From Actinomadura opuntiae (lineage in GTDB: Bacteria > Actinomycetota > Actinomycetes > Streptosporangiales > Streptosporangiaceae), in NCBI RefSeq assembly GCF_030283205.1, contig NZ_JASNWF010000019.1, forward strand, positions 124,001-188,000: a stretch of 64,000 nucleotides of DNA. The letters run 5' to 3'. The translations under genes and the position numbers were made by a program. The notes under the pieces are model-generated. The model did not search any database. It saw only the letters and a list, made by a program, of their open reading frames with translations, and was not told the DNA's origin. Shown here piece after piece: positions 24,011 to 32,464 of the stretch (the first letter of the stretch is position 1; each line of letters begins with the position of its first letter).

Positions 24011-25022
24011 GCTCGACCTCGCGCTGGTGAACGCGCTCCAGCACGACCCGCGCGCGTCCTGGGCGCGGCTCGCCCGCCCGCTCGGCGTCGACGCGGCCAC
24101 GCTGTCGCGGCGCTGGGCGCGGCTCAGCTCGTCCGGCGAGGCGTGGGTCACCTGCTCCCCCGGGCCCTCCCAGCTCGACTTCGGCGCGTTCGCGCTGGTC
24201 GAGGTCGGCTGCCTGCCGGGGGCGAACCAGCGCATCGCCGCGGAGATCACCGCCGACCCCTGCGCGGGCAGCGTCGAGCACACCACCGGCAACCGCGACC
24301 TGCTGCTGACCGTCACCGCGATGAGCGTCGCGGCCGTCAGCGCGTACGTCCTGGACCGGCTCGGCGGCATCGACGGCGTCACCTTCACCCGCACCCATCT
24401 CAGCCATCGGCTGCACCGCGAGGCCAGCCGGTGGCGGCTGGACTCCCTCAGCCAGGACCAGCGCCGCGACCTGGAGCGCGGCGCGGCGTCCGGCGGCGGG
24501 CAGGAGCCCGGGCCGCTGCGCGACGACGAGGTGGCGATCATGCTCGCGCTCGCCGCCGACGGCCGCCGCTCGCATGCCTCGCTCGCCGCCGAGCTCGGCA
24601 TGCCGGAGGCGCGGGTGCGGCGCGCGCTCACCGGGATGCTGTCCAGCGGCCGGGCGGTGCTGCGGTGCGAGGCCGCGCACTGGCTGGCCGGCTGGCGGGT
24701 GACCGGGATGCTGTGGCTGAACGTCCCGCCGCCGCGGCTGCGGGCGGTCGCCGACGGCATCGCGACGATGCGCGAGGCCCGCATGGTCTGCTCGGTCGTC
24801 GGCCGCGCGAACCTCATGGTCAACGTCTGGGTGCACGGCATGCGGGAGCTCGCGGCGTTCCAGGCCCGGCTCGCCTCCCTGTATCCGGACATCCAGATCG
24901 TGGAGCAGTCGGTGACGCTGAAATGGGTCAAGCGGGTGGGCCGGCTGCTGGACGAGAGGGGCCGCAGCATCGGCTGCGTCCCCCTGGACCCGCGCCTGGC
25001 GACGGCGCCCGCGCCCGGCTGA
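24003..25022 (+). CDS. Lrp/AsnC-family regulator with two HTH-RAM modules
   Basis: A 339-aa protein, about twice the usual 150-160 aa of Lrp/AsnC. Residues 1-50 form the first HTH (LDLALVNALQHDPRASWARLARPLGVDAATLSRRWARL), followed by an alpha-beta ligand-binding module. A second HTH (about 178-225, DEVAIMLALAADGRRSHASLAAELGMPEARVRRALTGML) and a second RAM-like domain complete it. Such tandem forms occur in actinobacteria. Lrp-type regulators sense amino acids or related compounds. It is divergent from the peptide/amide uptake operon with 129 nt between, so it most likely controls that operon and itself. The start could be GTG 23970 instead of ATG 24003. Confidence 0.88.
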   Translation: MDELDLALVNALQHDPRASWARLARPLGVDAATLSRRWARLSSSGEAWVTCSPGPSQLDFGAFALVEVGCLPGANQRIAAEITADPCAGSVEHTTGNRDLLLTVTAMSVAAVSAYVLDRLGGIDGVTFTRTHLSHRLHREASRWRLDSLSQDQRRDLERGAASGGGQEPGPLRDDEVAIMLALAADGRRSHASLAAELGMPEARVRRALTGMLSSGRAVLRCEAAHWLAGWRVTGMLWLNVPPPRLRAVADGIATMREARMVCSVVGRANLMVNVWVHGMRELAAFQARLASLYPDIQIVEQSVTLKWVKRVGRLLDERGRSIGCVPLDPRLATAPAPG

Positions 25023-25028
25023 TCCGGC

Positions 25029-25781
25029 TCAGCCGCGGATGGAGGGGCGTCCCGCGATCAGGTCGCCCACGCGGGTGGCGAGCCGCTGGACGGGCCGCCG
25101 GTACCGGCGCTCGCGGGCCAGCGCGCGGCGCTCCTTGCGCGAGCCCGGCGGGTAGCGGCGCCGCGCCCAGGGCGAGCCGGGACGGGCCAGCCGGACCGCG
25201 CCGACCAGCGCGACGATCCCGATGAACAGCCCGACCAGGCCCGTCCACGTCTTGCCCTTGAGCAGCGCGACGACCGCGAGGCCGAGGTCGACCAGCAGGA
25301 CGGCGGCCAGGCCCCAGCCGCCGCTCGCCTCGCCCTCGCTGGCGAACGCGTCCCCGCCGAGGGGCCGCAGCCCGACCAGCAGCAGCCCGCACAGCGCGAC
25401 CGTGACGAACACGACCTCGACCGACAGCCGGCCCTGCTCGGTCCAGTAGACGTCCTTCAGGTGCAGGACCAGGGCGAACTCGTCCAGGACCAGGGCCATG
25501 CCCACGCCGAACACGGCCGCGGACGCCGCCGCCCAGCCCGAGGAGTCATCGGTGATCGCCAGCCCGCCGACGCCGCCGACGCACATGAACACCAGGCCGA
25601 ACACCACGTGGTGGACGTGGTGGCCGCCGGGCGCGACGTTGCCCGGCCACCACCGCACCCGCCGCCGGATCATCCGCACGCTGAACCGGATGAACAGGAA
25701 CCCGGCGATGAACGCGACGAAGAAGCAGAACAGCCTCAGCCGCCCCGTGTCGGCGATCTCCCGGGTGAACCACGCGCCCAT
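25029..25781 (-). CDS. Conserved integral membrane protein with a HHVHH motif
   Basis: A 250-aa membrane protein of unknown function. I see about six hydrophobic segments, a basic loop MIRRRVRWWPGN after the first, and the striking GGHHVHHVVFG near residues 51-61 at the start of the second, then a DEFALVLHLKDVYW segment with acidic and His residues inside the membrane region. The clustered His and acidic residues could bind a metal, but this is inference. The C-terminal 50 residues are strongly basic (ERRALARERRYRRP) and cytosolic. I start it at the ATG 25781 because residues before it are not hydrophobic or motif-bearing. It is convergent with the AsnC gene (6 nt apart). Confidence 0.65.
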   Translation of the reverse strand: MGAWFTREIADTGRLRLFCFFVAFIAGFLFIRFSVRMIRRRVRWWPGNVAPGGHHVHHVVFGLVFMCVGGVGGLAITDDSSGWAAASAAVFGVGMALVLDEFALVLHLKDVYWTEQGRLSVEVVFVTVALCGLLLVGLRPLGGDAFASEGEASGGWGLAAVLLVDLGLAVVALLKGKTWTGLVGLFIGIVALVGAVRLARPGSPWARRRYPPGSRKERRALARERRYRRPVQRLATRVGDLIAGRPSIRG

Positions 25782-25853
25782 GCCGGGCACGTTCCCCGTC
25801 CCGCGCAAAGGCAGGGCAGGCCGCGGGTGAACGCGCGGTCGCGGGAACCGCGG

Positions 25854-26051
25854 CTACTTGCTGGGCTGCGGTGTCTTGCAGTGGACCTTCGGGTTCGCGC
25901 CCACGTAGTTGAGCGGGCCCGCCAGGATCGTCACCACGATGGTGCCGGCCTTGGCGCAGCTGGCCTTCCGGTCGTCGTAGTAATGCCGCTGACCTGCCGC
26001 GATGGCACCAATGATCAGCCATATGAGCACGATCGCCGTTCCGACGCGCAA
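25854..26051 (-). CDS. Small conserved membrane protein (65 aa)
   Basis: A single-pass membrane protein of unknown function. The TTG at 26051 is preceded by GGAGG at a 5-nt spacing, and the protein begins directly with the membrane helix VGTAIVLIWLIIGAIAAG. A charged QRHYYDDRK segment, a Cys, a second hydrophobic stretch AGTIVVTILAGPLNYVG and a C-terminal Cys-Pro-rich tail follow. I recall similar small proteins as conserved in actinobacteria, with no known role. A longer upstream reading is a GC-driven open frame without such features. Confidence 0.55.
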   Translation of the reverse strand: MRVGTAIVLIWLIIGAIAAGQRHYYDDRKASCAKAGTIVVTILAGPLNYVGANPKVHCKTPQPSK

Positions 26052-26198
26052 TGCTGCCTCCGGGGGCGTGGTCCGTCCGGCGACTCCGTACGGTGGGACG
26101 TGATCGTAGACCCGCTCCGGCGTCCTGTCACGGGCCGGGCCGGGTCGCGCGCCCGGGCCGCGTCCGCCGGACCCCGGCGCGGGGAACGGACGCCGCCC

Positions 26199-26204
26199 TA
26201 AGCT
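26199..26204 (+). promoter_or_regulatory. -10 element upstream of the PH-domain gene
   Basis: TAAGCT lies 49 nt before the ATG at 26254. It gives a short leader that contains the GGAGGA ribosome binding site (26243-26248). Confidence 0.4.
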
Positions 26205-26253
26205 CGTCGGAAAGGGACGGACCGACACACGAGCACGAGTGCGGAGGACGGAC

Positions 26254-26622
26254 ATGGGCGACGAGGTCGCGCACGACAGGTCGGGGCAGCTCAAGCAGAT
26301 CGAGAGCGGGCTGCTGCCCGGCGAGCAGGTCATCGCGGTCTACGACGCGGTCGGCGCCGGCACCGGGTTCGTCGGGCTCACCGACCGGCGGGTGATCATC
26401 CAGGACAAGAGCTTCGCCGGCAAGAAGTACGCGATCACCAGCATCCCGTACTCCAAGATCACTTCGGTCAGCGTGGTCAGCAACAAGTCGTGGGCGGGCC
26501 CCTACTTCTCCTCCGGCTCGATCGCGATCAACGTCGGGACGCTGAGCTACGAGGTCGAGTTCCGCGGCGCCGACAAGAGCCACCACGTGCACAACGTGAT
26601 CCTGGACCTCATCTCCCGCTAG
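26254..26622 (+). CDS. Bacterial PH-domain protein
   Basis: A 122-aa soluble protein that is essentially one bacterial pleckstrin-homology domain: LLPGEQVIAVYDAV, GFVGLTDRRVIIQDK, the beta-strand series YAITSIPYSKITSVSVVS and a closing C-terminal helix VHNVILDLISR. Bacterial PH proteins of this length form oligomeric rings or membrane-associated scaffolds, but the specific function here is unknown. The ATG at 26254 is 5 nt after GGAGGA, which decides it over an upstream GTG at 26239. A strong terminator follows, so it is monocistronic. Confidence 0.8.
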   Translation: MGDEVAHDRSGQLKQIESGLLPGEQVIAVYDAVGAGTGFVGLTDRRVIIQDKSFAGKKYAITSIPYSKITSVSVVSNKSWAGPYFSSGSIAINVGTLSYEVEFRGADKSHHVHNVILDLISR

Positions 26623-26636
26623 CCCCCGCGGCTTTG

Positions 26637-26666
26637 GAAGCCGCGCCCCGGCCGGGGCGCGGCTTC
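26637..26666 (+). terminator. Intrinsic hairpin after the PH-domain gene
   Basis: Palindrome with 13 paired bases (26637-26649 with 26654-26666) and a GGCC loop, 15 nt after the stop codon. Confidence 0.8.
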
Positions 26667-26728
26667 GCCCTCCGGATCGATGGTGGCTTTCCGCGACGTA
26701 GGACCTGCGCACGGTGATCGCCATCCAC

Positions 26729-26734
26729 TAGACT
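26729..26734 (+). promoter_or_regulatory. -10 element of the methyltransferase gene
   Basis: TAGACT lies 44 nt upstream of the ATG at 26778, and the leader carries GAGGGG before the start codon. Confidence 0.4.
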
Positions 26735-26777
26735 GGCGGCTCCTCGACCCACCCCCGCTCCCAGTCGAGGGGACGCC

Positions 26778-27569
26778 ATGACAGACCGCCAGCCCCCCGG
26801 CCCCGCCTCCACGGGCGCCGCCCTCAACCGCATCTACGACTACTCGCTCGGCGGCAAGGACAACTACTGCGCCGACCGCGCCGTCGCCATCGAGGCGTTC
26901 GACGCCTTCCAGGCCGCCCGGCTGCTGCCCCGCGAGAACCGCAAGTTCCTGCGCCGCGCCGTCCGCCACATGCTGGACGAGGGCGTCCGGCAGTTCCTCG
27001 ACGTCGGCTGCGGCCTGCCCGGCAGGGGCAACGTGCACGAGGTCGTGCACGCCCGCGACCCCGCCGGGCGGGTGGTGTACGTCGACAACGACCGCGTCGC
27101 CGTCGTCCACTACCAGGCGCTGCTGCACGCCGTGCCGAACGCGGCGGCGGTGCACGGCGACGCCCGCAAGCCGCACGCGGTCCTCGCCGACCCGGAGGTC
27201 ACCGCGCTCATCGACCTGCGCCGGCCGGTCGGCGTGCTGATGACCGCGACGCTCGACGCGATCCTCGACGAGGAGGACCCCGAGGGGATCGTCCGCGCGT
27301 TCGCCGGCGCGATGGCGCCGGGCTCCCACCTGGCGATCTGCGACTTCACCGACGACGCGATGACGCCCGGCGAGCGCGCCGTCCAGGAGCGGATCATCGC
27401 CGAGGCGGGGCTGGTGTTCACCGCCCGCTCCCGGGCCCGGATCGCCGCGTTCTTCGACGGGCTGGAGCTGGTCGAGCCCGGTCTCGTCCCCGCGCCCGAG
27501 TGGCGCCCGGACCGGCCGCACGAGCCCGCGACGGGCTGGCTGGTGGCGGGCGTCGCCCGCAAACCCTGA
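26778..27569 (+). CDS. SAM-dependent methyltransferase (DUF574 family)
   Basis: A 263-aa intact member of the actinomycete DUF574 methyltransferases. The N-terminal signature RIYDYSLGGKDNYCADR is followed by ARENRKFLRRAVRHML-like helices (here PRENRKFLRR), the SAM-binding strand FLDVGCGLPGRGN (motif I), VVYVDNDRVAVVHYQALL (motif II) and a Rossmann-like C-terminal half ending LVEPGLVP. The substrate is unknown; these genes often occur in many copies per genome. It serves as the internal reference for the frameshifted paralogue at 5620-6401. The GAGGGG sequence before the ATG supports the start. Confidence 0.9.
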   Translation: MTDRQPPGPASTGAALNRIYDYSLGGKDNYCADRAVAIEAFDAFQAARLLPRENRKFLRRAVRHMLDEGVRQFLDVGCGLPGRGNVHEVVHARDPAGRVVYVDNDRVAVVHYQALLHAVPNAAAVHGDARKPHAVLADPEVTALIDLRRPVGVLMTATLDAILDEEDPEGIVRAFAGAMAPGSHLAICDFTDDAMTPGERAVQERIIAEAGLVFTARSRARIAAFFDGLELVEPGLVPAPEWRPDRPHEPATGWLVAGVARKP

Positions 27570-27578
27570 CGCCCCGGA

Positions 27579-27603
27579 CGCCGGCGGTCCCGGGCCGCCG
27601 GCG
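27579..27603. terminator. Hairpin between the convergent methyltransferase and sbcC genes
   Basis: CGCCGGCGG pairs with CCGCCGGCG over 9 bp with a 7-nt loop; no T-tract. It may stop transcription from both sides. Confidence 0.55.
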
Positions 27604-27632
27604 GCCGGACACCGACGATCGGACGCCGGCGG

Positions 27633-30600
27633 TCAGACGCTGACGCGGGCCGTGGAGCCGGTGCGCTCCTTGGTGACGCGCAGCTGCGCCGGGATGCGGG
27701 CGCGCAGCTCCACGACGTGGCTGACGATGCCGACCGCGCGGCCGCCGTCGCGCAGGCCGTCCAGCACGTCCATGACCTCGTCGAGGGTGTCCTCGTCGAG
27801 GGTGCCGAAGCCCTCGTCGACGAACAGCGTGCCGATCTCGGCGCCGCCCGCCTCCGCGGTGACGACGTCGGCGAGGCCGAGCGCCAGCGACAGCGAGGTG
27901 ATGAACGACTCGCCGCCCGACAGCGTCACCGGGTCGCGCTCCAGGCCCGTCCAGGCGTCGGCGACGCGCAGCCCGAGGCCGCCCGCGCCGTGGCTGCGGT
28001 CGCCCGCCGCCTTGTCGGTGGTGTGCACCAGCGCGTACCGGCCGCCGGACATCCGGCCGAGCCGCTCGTTCGCGGCGGCCACGACCTGTTCAAGGCGGGC
28101 GGCCAGCACGTACGCCGACAGCGACATCGAGCGCCGGTTCGCCGCGTGCTTGCCCGAGGCCAGCCCCGCGAGCCGCTCGGCGACCCGGTGCCGCTCGGCC
28201 GCCGGGCGCCACGCGCGGACGGCGGCGCCGAGGTCGGCGCGCAGCCGGGCGAGCCGCTCGCAGCGGTGCCGGGCCCGGTCGGCGGCGGACGCGGCGCCGC
28301 TCTGCGCGGCCTCCGCCGAGGCCAGCGCGGTGTCGAGGGCCGCGAGGTCGGGTGCGGGCCCGGCGGCGGCCTCGGCCAGCGACCGGTCGGCGAGCAGGTC
28401 GCGGACGAGGGCCTCCTCGTCGTCGAACCGGCGGAGCTTGTCGCGCAGCCCGGCCTGGTCCTCGTCGGGCATCGCGGCGGCGAGCACCTCGTCCGGCGTG
28501 CGGAAGCCCTCCTCCTCGGCGGTCGCCTTGGCGCGGGCGCGGGCGGCCGCGAGCTCGTCGGCGGCGCGGTCGGCCTCCCGCAGCGCGTCCATCGCCTCGG
28601 CCAGCGCGTCCGCCTCCCCGGCGAGCCGGTCGATGCGCGCCTCCAGGGTCGGGTCGGTGCCGCGCGCCTCGTCCAGCGCGTCGCGCAGCCGCGCCTCCTC
28701 GGCGTCCAGCTCGGCGCGCCGGGTGCGGTTGGCGGTGAGCGCCTGGACGTTGCCGTGCTGGGCGTCGCGGACACCCTCCAACTCCTGCTCGTTGCGGTGC
28801 AGGACGGCCTCCAGCCGGTCGGCCTCGGCGGCGCGGGCCGTCGCGGCCGCGAGCGCGTCCTCGGCCTCGGCCAGTTCGCCGGCCAGCGCCTCGGCGGTCA
28901 CCTCGCCGACCGTCTCCAGGAGCCCGTCGCGCTCGGTGCGCAGCGCCTCGACCTGGCGCGCCGCGTCCTCCCGCTCGTGCTGCGCCCGGTCGGCGGCCTC
29001 CTGCGCCGCGTCGACCTGCTCTTCGGTCGGGATCAGCGCGAGGGAGGTGACCGGGGCCGGATGCTCGGTGGAGCCGCAGACCCGGCAGGGCTCGCCGTCC
29101 TTCAGGTCCTCGGCGAGGACGGCCGCCATGCCGTCCAGCCGGGCCTGCCGCAGGTCGAGGACGTGCTGGCGGGCGTCCTGCGCGGCGTCCACCGCGTCGC
29201 GGTGCGCGGCCTCCGCATCGCCGAGCAGATGGCCCACCCGGTCGCGCCGGTGCGCCGCGTCCAGCCGGCGCCGCGCGTCGGCCACCGCGGCCTCGGCGCC
29301 GGGGCGTCCCGCCGCTGCGAGCCTGGCCTCGTCCAGCTCCGCGCGGCCCGCCTCGACGACGCCCGGCAGCTCGGCGAGGGCCGCGGCGATCCGCGCCTCC
29401 TCCGGCTCCAGGCGCGCCAGCTCGCGGGCCAGCTCCGCGCGCTCGGCCTCCAGCGCGCCGAGCCGCGCGGCCTCCTGGCGGCGGTCCGCCAGCTTCGCCA
29501 TCTCGTCGCGGCGGGCCCGCTCGGCCTTCGCCAGGACGTCCTCCGAGGCGTTCGGCGGCAGCAGCGCCGCGACCCGCGCGCGGGTCTCCTCGGCCCACCG
29601 GCGCGCCTGCCCGGCGCGGACGTGCCGATCCTGCACGGCGCGGACCAGCGGGACGACCCGGTCGGCGCGCGCGGCGGCGTCGAGCCCGGACGCCAGCCGC
29701 GACCGTTCCTCGGCGCGCGCGGCCAACGCGTCGCGGCGCGCGAGCGCGTCGGCGTGCTTCTGCCGCCGCTCCGCCAGCGCCCGCCCGGCCTCCAGAGCCT
29801 CGCGGGCGGCCCGCACGGCCCCGGCCGCGTCGTCGCGCAGTTCCTCGGCGGCGGCGCGGACGTCGTCGTGCCCGCCCGCCAGCTCGGCGGCCCACACCGG
29901 AAGCGCGTCGATGTCGGCGGCCGGCTCGGGCACCTGCTCGCCGCGGCGCGGCGCCGGGACGGCCGGGCGCTCGCCACGCGGCGGCGCGGCGCCGGTCGCC
30001 TCCGCGATCCGGTCGGCGATCGAGGCCGCGGCGGCGCCGAGCTCGGCCGCCTCCCGCCCGCTTGCGGCGCGCCGGTCGGCCAGCCACTTCTCGACCTGCG
30101 TGAACACCTCGGTCGCGAACAGCCGCTCCAGCACCTTGCGGCGCTCGTCCGCGCCCGCGCGCAGGAACCCCGCGAACTCGCCCTGCGGCAGCAGCGCCAC
30201 CTGGCAGAACTGCGCGGCGTTCATCCCGAGCAGCCGGGAGATCAGGTCGCCGGCCTCGTCCAGCCGCGTGGTGAGCCCGGTCCAGCCGCCGTGCTCGAAC
30301 TCCTCCAGGACCACCTTGGCGTGCTCGGTCGTGGTGCCGGACCCGCGCAGCTTCGGCCGCTCCCACGCCGGCGACCGCGTGACGCGCAGCCGGCGGCCCC
30401 GGATCGTGGTCTCCAGCACCACGCGCGGCCCCGCGCCGGGCGCCGCGTGGTCGCTGCGCAGCCCCTTCACCGCGTTGCGCACGCCCGGCACCTGGCCGTA
30501 CAGCGCGAAGCACACCGCGTCCAGGATGCTCGTCTTGCCGGCGCCCGTCCGGCCCTGGATCAGGAACAGCCCGGCGTCCGACAGCGCGTCGAAGTCGATC

Positions 30601-30656
30601 GTCTCCGTCCCGGAGAACGGCCCGAACGCCGTCACCTCGAGGCGGTGCAGCCTCAC
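27633..30656 (-). CDS. sbcC: SbcC, ATPase subunit of the SbcCD DNA repair nuclease
   Basis: A 1007-aa SMC-like/Rad50-type ATPase. The N-terminus reads MRLHRLEVTAFGPF with Walker A GRTGAGKTSILDA; long Ala/Glu/Arg-rich coiled coils flank the zinc-hook CxxC in GEPCRVCGSTEH near residue 525. The C-terminus has signature VTLSGGESFITSLSLALGLAD and Walker B IGTLFVDEGFGTLDE. With SbcD it cleaves hairpins and DNA ends, using the hook for dimerisation. The GTG start overlaps the sbcD stop by 4 nt (GTGA), giving co-translation. Length fits the family (about 1000-1050 aa). Confidence 0.96.
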   Translation of the reverse strand: MRLHRLEVTAFGPFSGTETIDFDALSDAGLFLIQGRTGAGKTSILDAVCFALYGQVPGVRNAVKGLRSDHAAPGAGPRVVLETTIRGRRLRVTRSPAWERPKLRGSGTTTEHAKVVLEEFEHGGWTGLTTRLDEAGDLISRLLGMNAAQFCQVALLPQGEFAGFLRAGADERRKVLERLFATEVFTQVEKWLADRRAASGREAAELGAAAASIADRIAEATGAAPPRGERPAVPAPRRGEQVPEPAADIDALPVWAAELAGGHDDVRAAAEELRDDAAGAVRAAREALEAGRALAERRQKHADALARRDALAARAEERSRLASGLDAAARADRVVPLVRAVQDRHVRAGQARRWAEETRARVAALLPPNASEDVLAKAERARRDEMAKLADRRQEAARLGALEAERAELARELARLEPEEARIAAALAELPGVVEAGRAELDEARLAAAGRPGAEAAVADARRRLDAAHRRDRVGHLLGDAEAAHRDAVDAAQDARQHVLDLRQARLDGMAAVLAEDLKDGEPCRVCGSTEHPAPVTSLALIPTEEQVDAAQEAADRAQHEREDAARQVEALRTERDGLLETVGEVTAEALAGELAEAEDALAAATARAAEADRLEAVLHRNEQELEGVRDAQHGNVQALTANRTRRAELDAEEARLRDALDEARGTDPTLEARIDRLAGEADALAEAMDALREADRAADELAAARARAKATAEEEGFRTPDEVLAAAMPDEDQAGLRDKLRRFDDEEALVRDLLADRSLAEAAAGPAPDLAALDTALASAEAAQSGAASAADRARHRCERLARLRADLGAAVRAWRPAAERHRVAERLAGLASGKHAANRRSMSLSAYVLAARLEQVVAAANERLGRMSGGRYALVHTTDKAAGDRSHGAGGLGLRVADAWTGLERDPVTLSGGESFITSLSLALGLADVVTAEAGGAEIGTLFVDEGFGTLDEDTLDEVMDVLDGLRDGGRAVGIVSHVVELRARIPAQLRVTKERTGSTARVSV

Positions 30657-31783
30657 GCCAGGGCCTCCTTCCGGCGGCAGTGCTCGAACGCCTCGTGCAG
30701 CAGCGCGCGCTCGGCCCCGGTCGCGGGGCCGTCGGTGACCTCGGCGACGAAGTCGCCCGCGACGTCGAGTTCCGAGCGGTTACGGACGCGCTCGGTCCAG
30801 GTGCGGGCGTCGTCGGTGCCGCCGCCCTCCGGCTCGAAGCCGAGCACCAGCGTGTGCGGGAAGCGGCGGCGCAACCGCTCCATCGCGGCGGACGGGCGGC
30901 GCTCGTCGGTCAGCGTGATCTGGAGCCAGCGGTCCTCGTACTTCTCGTACTCCGAACTCGTCAGCAGGTCGTCGATCCGGCCCCTGACGCGGCCGAGCCG
31001 CCGCGGGACGGGTGCCTCCGCGAACTCCGCGGCGACGCCGTCCTCGCGCAGGTCGATCAGCCACGACCCCTTGACGTGGTGCTCCTCGGAGAACGAGTAC
31101 GCCAGCGGCGAGCCCGAATAGCGGACGCGGTCGGTGATGGCCCAGCGGCCGTGCAGATGGCCGAGCGCCGCGTAGTCGACGCCGTCGAACACCGACGCCG
31201 ACACCTGCGACGAGCCGCCGACCGAGATGTCGCGCTCGCTCTCGCTGCTCTCGCCGCCCGTCACGAACGCGTGCGCGAGCACGACCGAGCGCAGGCCGGG
31301 ACGCTCCGCCGCGTCCGCGCGGACCCGGCGCATCGCCTCGGTCAGCGCGGCGACGTGACTGCGCTCGTCCAGCTCCCACGGATGGCGGACCAGCTCGGGC
31401 TCGAGGTAGGGGATGCCGTAGATCGCCGCGTCGCCGATGACGACGGGCTCACCGACACGGGCGAAATCGGTGCGGACGTGCACGCCCGACGCGTCCATCA
31501 GCGCGGACCCGAACCCGAGCCGGCGCGCCGAGTCGTGATTGCCGGCGATCAGCACCACCCGGGTCAGGGCGGCGAGCCGCGCGAGCGTCTCGTCGCACAG
31601 CTTCACCGCGTCGACGCCGGGCAGCGCCCGGTCGTAGACGTCACCGGAGACCAGCACGCACTCCACCCGCTGCTCGCGGACCGTCGCGACGAGGTCGTCG
31701 GCGAACGCCGCCTGCGCTGCCAGCAGATCCTCGCGGTGGAACGATCTGCCGAGATGCCAGTCGGAGGTGTGCAGGATTCGCAT
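30653..31783 (-). CDS. sbcD: SbcD, nuclease subunit of SbcCD
   Basis: A 376-aa metallophosphoesterase of the Mre11/SbcD family. Metal-binding motifs are in order: SDWHLG near residue 8, SGDVYDRA, AGNHDSARR, VLAHAF and LGHLHG, followed by the capping domain. It supplies the Mn-dependent 3'-5' exonuclease and hairpin endonuclease activity while SbcC drives ATP-dependent clamping. The ATG at 31783 begins directly with MRILHTSDWH, the family start. On the minus strand TATGGT (31798-31793) ends 9 nt upstream, so a very short or absent leader is likely. Confidence 0.95.
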   Translation of the reverse strand: MRILHTSDWHLGRSFHREDLLAAQAAFADDLVATVREQRVECVLVSGDVYDRALPGVDAVKLCDETLARLAALTRVVLIAGNHDSARRLGFGSALMDASGVHVRTDFARVGEPVVIGDAAIYGIPYLEPELVRHPWELDERSHVAALTEAMRRVRADAAERPGLRSVVLAHAFVTGGESSESERDISVGGSSQVSASVFDGVDYAALGHLHGRWAITDRVRYSGSPLAYSFSEEHHVKGSWLIDLREDGVAAEFAEAPVPRRLGRVRGRIDDLLTSSEYEKYEDRWLQITLTDERRPSAAMERLRRRFPHTLVLGFEPEGGGTDDARTWTERVRNRSELDVAGDFVAEVTDGPATGAERALLHEAFEHCRRKEALA

Positions 31784-31858
31784 GTCGCAGCAACCATAGG
31801 CACCCCCTCCGACACATCCGGCGCAGAAACGCCGGGCCACCCCAAACGATCTTTGGGA

Positions 31859-31864
31859 TATCTT
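31859..31864 (+). promoter_or_regulatory. -10 element of a likely leaderless promoter (degraded gene)
   Basis: TATCTT ends 6 nt before the ATG at 31871. The promoter looks intact although the gene behind it seems broken. Confidence 0.4.
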
Positions 31865-31870
31865 GCCGCG

Positions 31871-32455
31871 ATGCCCACTCCCCGCAACGGTGTCCGGTCC
31901 CTCCGCGAGCTGCGCGACGTCGACGCGGCGCGGGCGGCACTGGAGGCGGACGCGTCGGCGACGCTGGGCGACGTGCTCGCAGACTGCGGCGCGCTGAAGC
32001 CCGCCGTCCTCGCCGCGTTGCTTCCGGCGGCCAACAAGGCGCATGCCAGAGCGGTCACGGCGGAGGAACCGGACGCCGCCGACGTCGCCCTCGTCGAACG
32101 CGTCGGAGACCTGTGCCTGCGGACCAGCGACGAGTTCGGCGCCGGAGGTGGCTGCGCCGCGCCGCGCGCCTCGGCCGCGGCAAGGCCGCCTGATGGGCGG
32201 CCGCCAAGTCCAACGAGTACGGCGACCCGCGGGAGGCCGAGCGCATGTGGGCGGTCGCGGCCGTCAACGGCTATCCGTTCTGCGGCTGGCTCGCGGGACG
32301 CTCCCCGAGGTGCTGCTCGACCTCGGGCTCGACGGCGAGGCCGGGCCGCTGGTCGAGGCCGTCCTCGGCGAGGCGCCTGGGCACCGGGCCGCGCTCGCCC
32401 TCGCCGGGGCCTCACCGCCCGGCGCCCGGCCGGAGAGTCCGCCGGCACGCCCTAG
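31871..32455 (+). pseudogene. Degraded hypothetical gene with at least two frameshifts
   Basis: The first about 90 residues from ATG 31871 look like a real soluble protein (LRELRDVDAARAALEADAS, ALKPAVLAALLPAANKAHA, VERVGDLCLRTSDEF). The open frame then continues to 32455 as Arg/Pro-rich nonsense. Protein-like sequence reappears in the +2 frame (SNEYGDPREAERMWAVAAVNGYPFCGWLAG, 32209-32297) and then in the +1 frame (TLPEVLLDLGLDGEAGPLVEAVL, from 32298). A TGA at 32191 lies in the +2 frame. I do not recognise the family. The pattern suggests a gene of about 190 codons broken by indels, but an error-prone assembly is an alternative. Confidence 0.5.
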
Positions 32456-32458
32456 GCT
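32453..32458 (+). promoter_or_regulatory. -10 element of a likely leaderless promoter (RibD-type reductase)
   Basis: TAGGCT ends 6 nt before the GTG at 32465; no Shine-Dalgarno sequence. It is the same hexamer as at 152-157. Confidence 0.5.
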
Positions 32459-32464
32459 GGGCGG

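Noticed and set aside
27652..31121. Very long plus-strand open frames opposite sbcC and sbcD
   Set aside because: They are Ser/Arg/Ala-rich shadows of the antisense coding strand with no domain pattern.
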